Part shown: piece by piece, positions 48,600-59,021 of the stretch | Layout of the letters: every line of letters starts with the position of its first letter | Position numbering within the stretch: the stretch's first letter is position 1 | NCBI GenBank assembly: GCA_963995525.1 | Contig: OZ023213.1 | Location: forward strand, 43,879,719-43,943,718 | Length of the DNA: 64,000 nucleotides | Source of the DNA: Escarpia spicata | Lineage: Eukaryota > Annelida > Polychaeta > Sabellida > Siboglinidae | Reading direction: 5' to 3' | Translations under genes and position numbers: made by a program | The notes under the pieces: model-generated | Told to the model about the DNA's origin: nothing | What the model saw: the letters and a program-made list of their open reading frames with translations, nothing else | Databases searched by the model: none

Positions 48600-49015
48600 A
48601 CCTATCAGATAAATTAAACTACCACGGCATCCGAAACAACACTCTTGGCTGGATCATACACATAAACGACATCAAGGAACAAATACATTCAACAATCAAA
48701 CTCTTTGCAGACGACATCATCCTATACAGAGAAATAAATAACACAAAAGATCAACAGATATTACAAAACGATTTAGAAACCCTCACAACCTGGTCTAAGA
48801 AGTGGTCAATGAACTTCAATGTTAAGAAATGCGCAATCCTCGCCATCACACGCAAACGAAACCCCAAACTATATCAATATTTATTACTGGGAAAATCACT
48901 AAACCATGTTCAAAAGCACGACTACCTTGGAGGCACAATATCACATGACCTAAGATGGAACGACCACTGCATCAAAATAACCACCAAAGCCAGCCGCACA
49001 CTGGACTCTTAATAC
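48600..49015 (+). pseudogene. PHD-type LINE, RT palm and thumb remnant
   Basis: Encodes HGIRNNTLGWI, then KLFADDIILYREINNTKDQQ (the catalytic FADD box), WSMNFNVKKCAILAITRK and YLGGTISHDLRWNDHC, ending in a stop at 49010. It is probably the 3' continuation of the LINE at 44430-46085. The first part of the RT palm is missing, so a deletion accompanied or followed the Gypsy insertion. Confidence 0.83.
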
Positions 49016-49910
49016 ACACGGCAGGGCATTGTTTTAATGCATGTAGTGTAGCAGGGCATTGTATTAATACACTTAGCAGGGCATTGCATTAATACACACA
49101 CAGCAGGGCGTTGCATTAATACACAGAACAGGGCATTGCATTAATACAAACAGAAGGGCATTGCTTTAATACACACAGCAGGGAATTGCATTAATACAAA
49201 CAGCAGGGAATTGCATTAATACAAATAGCAGGGCATTGCATTAATATACACAGCAGGGCATTGCATTAATACACACAGCAGGCATTGCATTAATACACAC
49301 AACAGGGCATTGCATTAATACAAACAGAAGGCCATTGCTTTAATATATACAACAGGGAATTGCAGTAATACACACAGCAGGATATTGCATTAATCTACAC
49401 AACAGGGAATTGCATTAATACAAATAACAGGGCATTGCATTAATATACACAGCAGGGCATTGCATTAATACACACAGCATTAATACACACAGCAGGCATT
49501 GCATTAATACACACAACAGGGCATTGCATTAATACAAACAGAAGGCCATTGCTTTAATATATACAACAGAGAATTGCAGTAATACACACAGCAGGATATT
49601 GCATTAATCTACACAACAGGGAATCACACAGCAAAGCATGCAATGTCCTGTTGTGTATATTAATGCAATGCCCTACTGTGCAAGTAGTGTCAATTGCATT
49701 GCGTTAATATACACACCAGAACATTGCATCAATACACACAGCAGGACATTGCATTAATACAAACAGAAGGGCATTGCTTTAATACACACAACAGGGAATT
49801 GCATTAATGCACACAGCAGGGTATTGCATTAATATACGAAATAGAGAATTGCATTAATGCACACAGCAGAGCATGGAAAGTCCTGCTGTGTATATTAATG
49901 CAATGCCCTA
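49016..49910. repeat. ~25-bp minisatellite with inverted blocks
   Basis: The unit cacagcagggcattgcatta plus atac recurs about 30 times with many variants (acagaagg, aacaggga). At about 49640-49670 and 49875-49910 the unit appears in reverse complement (gtatattaatgcaatgccct), so the array holds strand switches able to form hairpins. Confidence 0.9.
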
Positions 49911-50735
49911 CTGTACAAGTTGTTGTTCCTGGCACATTAAGTGTTGGCACCTAACTGGATCACAGTCCACATTGCGTAATTATGCAGATAAACATGTTTG
50001 TAATGTTAGTGACAATGATCATGCGTTACATTGAGAGTCAATAGACGCGCCTTTTGTACTTGAATGAGCACTCTCTTAACACGCGGTGTTTCGCAACATG
50101 GCCTACTTAAAAAGTGCTAAAAGAAGTGCGGTGCTAGCAAGTGTTACAAAAAGTTATACCATCATTTCAAAATAATAGGTTTTTCTTTTAAGAAACTTAA
50201 ACTTACTGACACTATTGTGAAGTTTGATGTCATGGGCGTTACCAAACGACATCATCCATTACGTTTCGTAAATAAATTAAAAAAAAAAAATAATATATTT
50301 TATTTGGTATAGCGCCACATACAGTATTGTTCGTGGCGCTTCACAGCAACACTAGCCCCTATAATCATTTGGTTGGCTCGCCGTTTTTATACAAACCAGA
50401 AACGTTCGTAATTTTCGTTTGGACGGCTACAATAAAACGATGGATCCAGGAAGACTTTCCCCAAAACATTTCACATGTAATTAATGATGGAACGAACGTA
50501 ACGGAATGACAATCTGGATTACGTAATTCAATACTCACCAAAGTGGCTCAGAACCACGCGTACCGTCGAAACAATTGAGTCCCTTCCGAAAACCGTTACA
50601 AAACCCTTAATCAAAGGGAATTTCGAAAACAAACTAATGGCGTTACTATTCTTTCCAAGGATTCACAGATTAATCGCCGAAAGTTTGGCGGCCGAGGCGC
50701 GAACCGCCTGAGAGGAACATACCCGCTCCCACACG
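49911..50735. other. Non-coding DNA left of the palindrome
   Basis: Contains a poly-A (50279-50290). The stretch at 50300-50345 (tggtatagcgccacatac, then gtggcgcttcac) looks like a reversed SINE/LINE 3' tail. No gene. Confidence 0.4.
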
Positions 50736-50908
50736 CGCACGTGAGTAGTATACTGGGGTTTTTGAAGGGGTATCCAGGGGGGGTTCGGAGGAGGTTTTGG
50801 TTGATAATAGGGAGGTTTCGAAAGCCGCCCCCCTGAGCAAAATGCGTAGTCACGTGACCGTATGTAGGAGTGTGTGTAGTGCCTCCTGACGGTGGAATGA
50901 GTAGCCAT
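50663..50908 (-). CDS. TATA-linked ORF crossing the left palindrome edge
   Basis: Same start as the right-arm ORF, but after the arm ends at 50736 the tail is RVWERVCSSQAVRASAAKL and a stop. The two copies differ in their last codons because the palindrome boundary falls inside the frame. Confidence 0.33.
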   Translation of the reverse strand: MATHSTVRRHYTHSYIRSRDYAFCSGGRLSKPPYYQPKPPPNPPWIPLQKPQYTTHVRVWERVCSSQAVRASAAKLSAINL

Positions 50909-51109
50909 GGAAGGGTTATTGTGTATATATGAGAGACTGAAGAGGGAATAACAAAACGTTCAAAGAGGAAAGGTATTGGAAGAAACGAAAGATCAAAGAG
51001 TCATAACGAAAGATCAAAGAGAAAAGTTTTAAAAGGTGATGAAAGGTGTATAATGAGAGATAAAGAAGTAAACGGAATGATGTAATAACGAAAGAACAAA
51101 GAGAAAACG

Positions 51110-51110
<1 letters not shown>

Positions 51111-51156
<46 letters not shown>

Positions 51157-51216
51157 CTTTAAAATGTGTATAGGTATGCTTGTATGTATGTATGTATGTG
51201 TGTATGAAAGAGAGAT

Positions 51217-51247
<31 letters not shown>

Positions 51248-51250
51248 ATA
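51111..51250. repeat. (TA)n microsatellites, left arm
   Basis: Two AT runs (51115-51152 and 51215-51250) flank a tatg/tgta tetranucleotide stretch. The right-arm copy (60855-60975) is 12 bases shorter overall. Confidence 0.9.
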
Positions 51251-51298
51251 TAATAACCAACAAACACAACACTTTGAAAGTTGAATGTTTTATTGATG

Positions 51299-51500
51299 TC
51301 AACGAACTATTAAATCTTCAAAGCCGTCATCGCTATCGTCTGTATCCGCACACCAATTTTCCATATCCCCCGTGTCGATAGGGGCAACAGGGTCGGGGTC
51401 AACCCAAGGGTTGGGGGGATCGTAACGTCCCCGTGTCCGGAGCAGCTCCGCCATGACGTTACAGAACATATAACTGTGATACTCGCGGAGCTCTTCGTCT
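51299..51500 (-). CDS. Candidate terminal exon, left arm
   Basis: Mirror of 60602-60803. A frame starting after a tgttccag acceptor encodes RDEELREYHSYMFCNVMAEL and a proline-rich then acidic tail (ENWCADTDDSDDGFEDLIVR, stop). An AATAAA lies a few bases past the stop on the minus strand. The family is unrecognised. Base and residue use look coding-like, but transcription is unproven. Confidence 0.45.
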
Positions 51501-51529
51501 CTGGAACATACATTAAAACTCTCAAACCA

Positions 51530-52005
51530 TATGAACGAGACGTTAAATATATGAAAACTTTGAAAATATCTTCTCTGAAACATATATGAAAACGTTGAAA
51601 ATGATCAAGCGAGTGGAATAAGGCAGCGATGTAACCGGACACCGCGTAGGGAAGCGACACACGATAAAAGGGCAAGCTAGATCAACGGACTATGATACAA
51701 TACGTAATGGAGACGTCGGCTGACATGGACTAGCTTGTTACCTGTTTGCTATCCATACATGGTCGAGCTTGTTACATGTTTGCCTTCCATACACGGTCTA
51801 GCTTGTTACGTATGAACGAGACGTTAAATATATGAAAACTTTGAAAATATCTTCTCTGAAACATATATGAAAACGTTGAAAATGATCAAGCGAGTGGAAT
51901 AAGGCAGCGATGTAACCAGACACCGCGTAGGGAACCGACACACGATAAAAGGGCAAGCTAGATCAACGGACTATGATACAATACGTAATGGAGACGTCTG
52001 CTGAC
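51530..52005. repeat. 195-bp direct duplication around 34-bp satellite units, left arm
   Basis: Copies 51530-51724 and 51811-52005 (offset 281) differ at only a few bases. Between them lie 86 bases of the same 34-base unit that forms the large array at 53741-54442. The right arm has the mirrored arrangement at 60097-60572. Confidence 0.9.
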
Positions 52006-52127
52006 GCAATCGGTAACCAAACACCGCGTAGCTAGTCGAAACGACAAGAGGTCAACACATTGAAGAGAAAACATAAATAAAGTAATAAAATAATCGTTGA
52101 ACACACACGTGCAATAGTCAACTAGTT

Positions 52128-52190
52128 TTGTTAGGTTTATATACGCAAACCCGATAGAGGCGTTATGTCTTTTCAATCACGAGACAGTGC
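52128..52190 (-). promoter_or_regulatory. TATA cassette copy 2, left arm
   Basis: About 62 bases from the first nt of tttgttaggtttatatacgc to cacgagacagt are repeated almost exactly at 53466-53527. On the minus strand this contains gcgtatataaacc, a good TATA box. The two copies bracket the 50-bp array. Confidence 0.5.
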
Positions 52191-52289
52191 AAAAACACGA
52201 GAAGAGACAAGACCAGCTCAAGCACAGTACACACTAGCTGAGAAGGAGGTAAAGAAAGCCACCAAAAGAGATTTGACAAGCTCAAGCAC

Positions 52290-53280
52290 AGAAGGGAGAC
52301 AGAGGAGGATAGGAAGGCAGAGAAGGCGAGGGAAGAGAGGAGAGGGAGACAGAGGAGGATAGGAAGGCAGATAAGGCGAGGAAAGAGAGGAGAGGGAGAC
52401 AGGAGGATAGGAAGGCAGAGAAGGCGAGGAAAGAGAGGAGAGGGAGACAGGAGAGGATAGGAAGGCAGAGGAGGCGAGGGAAGAGAGGAGAGGGAGACAG
52501 AGGAAGATAGGAAGGCAGAGAAGGCGAGGAAAGAGAGGAGAGGGAGACAGAGGAGGATAGGAAGGCAGAGAAGGCGAGGGAAGAGAGCAGAGGGAGACAG
52601 GGGAGGATAGGAAGGCAGAGGAGGCGAGGGAAGAGAGGAGAGGGAGACAGAGGAGGATAGGAAGGAAGAGAAGACGAGGAAAGAGAGGAGAGGGAGACAG
52701 AGGAGGATAGGAAGGCAGCGAAGGCGAGGAAAGAGAGGAGAGGGAGACAGAGGAGGATAGGAAGGCAGAGAATGCGAGGAAAGAGAGGAGAGGGAGACAG
52801 AGGAGAATAGGAAGGCAGAGGAGGCGAAGAAAGAGAGGAGAGGGAGACAGAGGAGGATAGGAAGGAAGAGAAGACGAGGAAAGAGAGGAGAGGGAGACAG
52901 AGGAGGATAGGAAGGCAGCGAAGGCGAGGAAAGAGAGGAGAGGGAGACAGAGGAGGATAGGAAGGCAGAGAATGCGAGGAAAGAGAGGAGAGGGAGACAG
53001 AGGAGAATAGGAAGGCAGAGGAGGCGAAGAAAGAGAGGAGAGGGAGACAGAGGAGGATAGGAAGGTAGAGAAGGTGAGGGAAGTGAGGAGAGGGAAACGG
53101 GGAGGACAGTAAGGCAGAGAAGGCGAGGGAAGAGAGGAGAGGTAGACAGAGGAGGATAGGAAGGCAGAGAAGGCGAAGAAAGAGAGGAGTGGGAGACAGG
53201 GGAGGATAGGAAGGCAGAGAAGGCGAGGGAAGAGAGGAGAGGGATACAGAGGAGGATAGGAAGGCAGAGAAGGCGAGGAA
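52290..53280. repeat. 50-bp purine-rich minisatellite, left arm (~20 units)
   Basis: The unit contains aaggcagagaaggcgaggaa, agagaggagagggagacaga and ggaggatagg. The strand is nearly pure A/G. The minus strand has a 404-codon Ser/Leu/Pro frame across it, the plus strand short Arg/Glu frames. A 50-base unit cannot keep one frame, so these are not treated as genes. Confidence 0.94.
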
Positions 53281-53465
53281 ATACTTGGGAGGTCAAGCGT
53301 ATGTCAAGCGATAAAATACAAAGTTTGCAGCACTTACTTATTGGAGACGTATAATATTCATCTTGTCCTCGGGACATGCCTTGTCGTGAGCGCTCGCCAT
53401 CTTCAGCAGTCGGAGTGAAGTTGCGTTGTTCGAAGTCGATAGAAAGTAATATGCTCCACTAGCGT

Positions 53466-53527
53466 TTTGTTAGGTTTATATACGCAAACCCGATAGAGGC
53501 GTTATGTCTTTTCAATCACGAGACAGT
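53466..53527 (-). promoter_or_regulatory. TATA cassette copy 1, left arm
   Basis: Minus-strand TATA box (tataaa, 53475-53480) about 75 bases upstream of a minus-strand ATG at 53398-53400. It mirrors 58775-58836. Confidence 0.5.
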
Positions 53528-53740
53528 ACAGACAATGGAGTCACGAGTTGAACTCCGCTCTCTACCCGTGCTCGTTAGCGGGTGCAGTATGAGATAAGCC
53601 GCGTGACTCGACACTCACGAGAAGCCACTACGCTACGTCCATCCATACACGTGTTCCAACTTCCAACAGTTTACTTACCACAATTCTCATTCTTCAAACT
53701 GTCATATACATCTTGTGTCACAGGTGCTCATTAGCGGGTG

Positions 53741-54442
53741 CATTCCGTACATGGTCTAGCCTGTTACATGTCTGCCTTCCATACATGGTCTAGCTTGTTA
53801 CATGTTTGCCTTCCATACACGGTCTAGCTTGTTACATGTCTACCTTCCATACATGGTCTAGTTTGTTACATGTTTCCCTTCCATACATGGTCTAGCTTGT
53901 TACATGTTTGCCTTTCGTACATGGTCTAGCTTGTTACATGTTGACCTTCCATACATGGACTAGCTTGTTACATGTTTGCCTTCCATACATGCTCTACCTT
54001 GTTACATGTTTGCCATCCATACATGGTCTAGCCTGTTACATGTTTGCCTTTCGTACATGGTCTAGTTTGTTACATGTTGACCTTCCATACATGGACTAGC
54101 ATGTTACATGTTTGCCTTCCATGCACGGTCTACCTTGTTACATATTTGTCTTTCATACATGGACTAACTTGTTACATGTTTCCCTTCCATCCATGGTCTA
54201 GCTTGCTACATGTCTGCCTTCCGTACATGGACTAGCTTGTTACATGTTGGCCTTCCGTACATGGTCTAGCTTGTTACATGTATACCTTCCGTACATGGAC
54301 TAGCTTGTTACATGTTTACCTTCCATACATGGACTAGCTTGTTACAGGTCTGCCTTTCATACATGGTCTAGCTTGTTACAAGTTTGCCTTCCGTACATGG
54401 ACTAGCTTGTTACATGTTTGCCTTCCATATATGGTCTAGCTT
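53741..54442. repeat. 34-bp minisatellite, left arm (~20 units)
   Basis: The unit is gttacatgtttgccttccat followed by acatggtctagctt, with variants ggactagctt and tttcgtacatgg. Small copies of the same unit occur at 51725-51810. Confidence 0.95.
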
Positions 54443-54598
54443 GGCGGAAAGTGAAGGAGCTAGTGTCTGCTCCTGAGGGGGAATTAGCCTGTCACGGGAC
54501 CGACCTCCTAGTGGAAGTAGTACCACCTGGCGGGTAATGAAGGAGTAATGAGGGAATATTAAAGACTAATTGACGTAGACTGAGTCTGCTGATATATA

Positions 54599-54665
54599 TC
54601 ACTCTGGGCTGGAGCACCCATGGGGAAATTTTAAGATGGTGCCCGTCTCCACGTGATCTACCCCC
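54599..54665 (-). CDS. Candidate terminal exon (gene A), left arm
   Basis: Mirror of 57638-57703: a pyrimidine-rich acceptor followed by 21 codons (GVDHVETGTILKFPHGCSS...) and a stop. It joins in phase to the exon at 55490-55569. Confidence 0.4.
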
Positions 54666-54799
54666 TGGAGGAAAGAAGTGTAAGTAGTAAGGATATTTTA
54701 TTTGCTATATTGTTTGTATGACTGCCAGTTTAAATGGTTATTTATTATGATGCCTAAAAAATTGAAACTGATGACACATTCATTCTGTCATGCATTGTC

Positions 54800-55420
54800 C
54801 GAAATGTCATGTCTCCCTTGTAACACTTTGTCGTGATTGCCCAAAGACACACCACTCCCATGTAACACTTTGTGTCACTATTGCCCAAAGACCTCCACTC
54901 CAATATAACACTTTGTGTCACTATTGCCCAAAGACCCCACTCCCATGTAACCTTTGTGACTATTGTCCAAAGTCCCCCACTCGAATGTAACACTTTGTGT
55001 CACTATTGACCAAAGTCCCCCACTCCCATGTAACCTTTGTCACTATTGCCCAAAGACCCCCACTCCCATGTAACACTTTGTCACTATTGCCCAAAGACCC
55101 CACCCCCATGTAACACTGTCACTATTGCCCAAAGACCCACACTCCCATGTAACACGTTGTCACTATTGCCCAAAGACCCCCACTCCCATGTACCACTTTG
55201 TCACTATTGCTCAAAGACCCCCACTCCCATGTACCACTTTGTCACTATTGCCCAAAGACCCCCACTCTCATGTAACACTTTGTCACAAGACCCGCACTCC
55301 CATGTACCACTATGTCACTATTGCTCAAAGACCCCCAATTCCATGTAACACTTTGTCACAAGACCCCCACTCCCACGTAACACTTTGCCACAAGACCCCC
55401 ATTCCTATGTAACACTTCGT
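54800..55420. repeat. ~40-bp minisatellite, left arm
   Basis: Units carry cactattgcccaaagacccc and cactcccatgtaacactttg. The last few units lack the attgcccaaa part and are shorter. Confidence 0.93.
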
Positions 55421-55489
55421 CACATCACCAGTGTGACATACTTTATGGCTGCCCCCTGTGTATAAGAACCATCACATGACACGACTCAC

Positions 55490-55569
55490 CGAGCAGCCTT
55501 CGACCTTCTCGAGAAGGAAGGCGAGGCTCTTGAGGGTGTCCTCCTGCTCTACGTCCTCCGCATCCTCTA
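55490..55569 (-). CDS. Candidate internal exon (gene A), left arm
   Basis: Mirror of 56733-56812, encoding EDAEDVEEEDTLKSLAFLLE and KVEGCS, with a gtgagt donor and a gttgcag acceptor. It carries one base difference from the right arm (Cys for Ser in another frame). Confidence 0.45.
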
Positions 55570-55571
55570 CT

Positions 55572-55982
55572 GCAACACCAAGGCACTACATCACAACACA
55601 GCATCACATCACATCACAACACCACATCACATCCTCCAGTACAATACCACAGCACAGCATCACATCACCACTACATCACATCAATACATGATTACATCAC
55701 AATACAGCATCACTACATCACAACATAGCATATCATCTCATCGCATCACTACATCATATCATCTCATCACATTCACTGCATCATATCATCGCATCACTAC
55801 ATCATATCATCGCATCACATCACTACATCATATCAACTCATTACATCAGTGCATCACATCACTACATCATATCATCTGATTACATCACTACATCACATCA
55901 CAACATCATATCATCTCATCACATCACTACATCATATCATCTCATCACTACATCACATCATCTCATCACATCACTACATCAT
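55572..55982. repeat. ATCAC/ATCAT-type degenerate satellite, left arm
   Basis: Short words catcacatcactacatcat and atcatctcatcac recur irregularly. A tatg tetranucleotide run follows to 56010. Confidence 0.92.
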
Positions 55983-56084
55983 GTATGTATGTATGTGTAT
56001 GTACGTATTTTGTGAGTTCTACTATCAAAAGAGTGACATTTTGTGAGTTCTACTGTGGTGTCCTAGCCATACACGCATGCACGC

Positions 56085-56215
56085 ACCCATGCACCCGCCC
56101 ACCGTCACCGTCCCCACCCGCCCTCGCCGCCGCAGAGGCGGCGCGCGCGCGCCTCCCTTCCCTGAAGGGCGGCGGCGAGGGCGGGTGGGGACGGTGACGG
56201 TGGGCGGGTGCATGG
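56085..56215. promoter_or_regulatory. GC-rich palindrome axis
   Basis: Symmetric gcccaccgtcaccgtcccca and cgccctcgccgccg flank a 35-base spacer (56134-56168) with gcgcgcgcgc. CpG density is far above that of the surroundings, and GGGCGGG-type boxes face both ways. It could serve as a two-way promoter for the diverging exons. That role is inference. Confidence 0.4.
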
Positions 56216-56321
56216 GTGCGTGCATGCGTGTATGGCTAGGACACCACAGTAGAACTCACAAAATGTCACTCTTTTGATAGTAGAACTCACAAAATACGTA
56301 CATACACATACATACATACAT

Positions 56322-56732
56322 GATGTAGTGATGTGATGAGATGATGTGATGTAGTGATGAGATGATATGATGTAGTGATGTGATGAGATGATATGATGTT
56401 GTGATGTGATGTAGTGATGTAATCAGATGATATGATGTAGTGATGTGATGCACTGATGTAATGAGTTGATATGATGTAGTGATGTGATGCGATGATATGA
56501 TGTAGTGATGCGATGATATGATGCAGTGAATGTGATGAGATGATATGATGTAGTGATGCGATGAGATGATATGCTATGTTGTGATGTAGTGATGCTGTAT
56601 TGTGATGTAATCATGTATTGATGTGATGTAGTGGTGATGTGATGCTGTGCTGTGGTATTGTACTGGAGGATGTGATGTGGTGTTGTGATGTGATGTGATG
56701 CTGTGTTGTGATGTAGTGCCTTGGTGTTGCAG
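56322..56732. repeat. GATGT/GTGATG degenerate satellite, right arm
   Basis: Reverse complement of the array at 55572-55982, leading directly into the gttgcag acceptor of the candidate exon. Confidence 0.92.
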
Positions 56733-56812
56733 TAGAGGATGCGGAGGACGTAGAGGAGGAGGACACCCTCAAGAGCCTCGCCTTCCTTCTCGAGAAGGTC
56801 GAAGGCTGCTCG
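56733..56812 (+). CDS. Candidate internal exon (gene A), right arm
   Basis: Acceptor ccttggtgttgcag and donor gtgagt bracket 80 bases, phase 1 to 0, encoding an acidic stretch EDAEDVEEED followed by TLKSLAFLLEKVEGCS, which could form an amphipathic helix. Composition differs sharply from the satellites around it. No family recognised. The upstream exon and start codon are not found, so the gene may be a fragment captured by the palindrome. Confidence 0.5.
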
Positions 56813-56881
56813 GTGAGTCGTGTCATGTGATGGTTCTTATACACAGGGGGCAGCCATAAAGTATGTCACACTGGTGATGTG

Positions 56882-57502
56882 ACGAAGTGTTACATAGGAA
56901 TGGGGGTCTTGTGGCAAAGTGTTACGTGGGAGTGGGGGTCTTGTGACAAAGTGTTACATGGAATTGGGGGTCTTTGAGCAATAGTGACATAGTGGTACAT
57001 GGGAGTGCGGGTCTTGTGACAAAGTGTTACATGAGAGTGGGGGTCTTTGGGCAATAGTGACAAAGTGGTACATGGGAGTGGGGGTCTTTGAGCAATAGTG
57101 ACAAAGTGGTACATGGGAGTGGGGGTCTTTGGGCAATAGTGACAACGTGTTACATGGGAGTGTGGGTCTTTGGGCAATAGTGACAGTGTTACATGGGGGT
57201 GGGGTCTTTGGGCAATAGTGACAAAGTGTTACATGGGAGTGGGGGTCTTTGGGCAATAGTGACAAAGGTTACATGGGAGTGGGGGACTTTGGTCAATAGT
57301 GACACAAAGTGTTACATTCGAGTGGGGGACTTTGGACAATAGTCACAAAGGTTACATGGGAGTGGGGTCTTTGGGCAATAGTGACACAAAGTGTTATATT
57401 GGAGTGGAGGTCTTTGGGCAATAGTGACACAAAGTGTTACATGGGAGTGGTGTGTCTTTGGGCAATCACGACAAAGTGTTACAAGGGAGACATGACATTT
57501 CG
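56882..57502. repeat. ~40-bp minisatellite, right arm
   Basis: Reverse complement of 54800-55420 with the same unit order and the same shortened units near the axis side. Confidence 0.93.
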
Positions 57503-57637
57503 GACAATGCATGACAGAATGAATGTGTCATCAGTTTCAATTTTTTAGGCATCATAATAAATAACCATTTAAACTGGCAGTCATACAAACAATATAGCAA
57601 ATAAAATATCCTTACTACTTACACTTCTTTCCTCCAG

Positions 57638-57703
57638 GGGGTAGATCACGTGGAGACGGGCACCATCTTAAAATTTCCCCATGGGTGCTCCAGCCCAGAG
57701 TGA
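57638..57703 (+). CDS. Candidate terminal exon (gene A), right arm
   Basis: The acceptor has a strong pyrimidine tract (acacttctttcctccag). Phase 0 continues from the 56733 exon and encodes GVDHVETGTILKFPHGC and a few residues to TGA 57701-57703. No AATAAA nearby. Function unknown. Confidence 0.42.
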   Translation, partial: GVDHVETGTILKFPHGCSSPE

Positions 57704-57859
57704 TATATATCAGCAGACTCAGTCTACGTCAATTAGTCTTTAATATTCCCTCATTACTCCTTCATTACCCGCCAGGTGGTACTACTTCCACTAGGAGGTC
57801 GGTCCCGTGACAGGCTAATTCCCCCTCAGGAGCAGACACTAGCTCCTTCACTTTCCGCC

Positions 57860-58561
57860 AAGCTAGACCATATATGGAAGGCAAACATGTAACAAGCTAG
57901 TCCATGTACGGAAGGCAAACTTGTAACAAGCTAGACCATGTATGAAAGGCAGACCTGTAACAAGCTAGTCCATGTATGGAAGGTAAACATGTAACAAGCT
58001 AGTCCATGTACGGAAGGTATACATGTAACAAGCTAGACCATGTACGGAAGGCCAACATGTAACAAGCTAGTCCATGTACGGAAGGCAGACATGTAGCAAG
58101 CTAGACCATGGATGGAAGGGAAACATGTAACAAGTTAGTCCATGTATGAAAGACAAATATGTAACAAGGTAGACCGTGCATGGAAGGCAAACATGTAACA
58201 TGCTAGTCCATGTATGGAAGGTCAACATGTAACAAACTAGACCATGTACGAAAGGCAAACATGTAACAGGCTAGACCATGTATGGATGGCAAACATGTAA
58301 CAAGGTAGAGCATGTATGGAAGGCAAACATGTAACAAGCTAGTCCATGTATGGAAGGTCAACATGTAACAAGCTAGACCATGTACGAAAGGCAAACATGT
58401 AACAAGCTAGACCATGTATGGAAGGGAAACATGTAACAAACTAGACCATGTATGGAAGGTAGACATGTAACAAGCTAGACCGTGTATGGAAGGCAAACAT
58501 GTAACAAGCTAGACCATGTATGGAAGGCAGACATGTAACAGGCTAGACCATGTACGGAATG
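57860..58561. repeat. 34-bp minisatellite, right arm
   Basis: Reverse complement of 53741-54442, apparently unit for unit. Confidence 0.95.
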
Positions 58562-58774
58562 CACCCGCTAATGAGCACCTGTGACACAAGATGTATATGA
58601 CAGTTTGAAGAATGAGAATTGTGGTAAGTAAACTGTTGGAAGTTGGAACACGTGTATGGATGGACGTAGCGTAGTGGCTTCTCGTGAGTGTCGAGTCACG
58701 CGGCTTATCTCATACTGCACCCGCTAACGAGCACGGGTAGAGAGCGGAGTTCAACTCGTGACTCCATTGTCTGT

Positions 58775-58836
58775 ACTGTCTCGTGATTGAAAAGACATAA
58801 CGCCTCTATCGGGTTTGCGTATATAAACCTAACAAA
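58775..58836 (+). promoter_or_regulatory. TATA cassette copy 1, right arm
   Basis: Contains gtttgcgtatataaacctaa. TATAAA at 58822-58827 lies about 75 bases before ATG 58902. A near-identical 62-base cassette recurs at 59912-59974. Confidence 0.5.
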
Positions 58837-58901
58837 ACTCTAGTGGAGCATATTACTTTCTATCGACTTCGAACAACGCAACTTCACTCCGACTGCTGAA
58901 G

Positions 58902-58964
58902 ATGGCGAGCGCTCACGACAAGGCATGTCCCGAGGACAAGATGAATATTATACGTCTCCAATAA
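58902..58964 (+). CDS. Candidate short first exon (gene B), right arm
   Basis: ATG in a good context (gaagATGG) opens 20 codons, MASAHDKACPEDKMNIIRLQ, ending at TAA, with a consensus gtaagt directly after. The second ATG at 58925 opens another frame (MSRGQDEYYTSPI) that passes the gtaagt site in phase 1. Either the short peptide is real or the second frame splices to a downstream exon I could not find. A mirror copy lies at 53338-53400 on minus. Confidence 0.35.
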   Translation: MASAHDKACPEDKMNIIRLQ

Positions 58965-59021
58965 GTAAGTGCTGCAAACTTTGTATTTTATCGCTTGACA
59001 TACGCTTGACCTCCCAAGTAT

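Noticed and set aside
52163..53377. 404-codon minus-strand Ser/Leu/Pro frame (and its 319-codon mirror)
   Set aside because: A pyrimidine-rich strand lacks stops. The 50-base unit cycles through all frames, so no constant protein repeat is kept.
58668..58712. tRNA-like head (tagcgtagtgg ... tcgagtc) in the palindrome arms
   Set aside because: Box A fits, but box B is weak and no SINE body follows.
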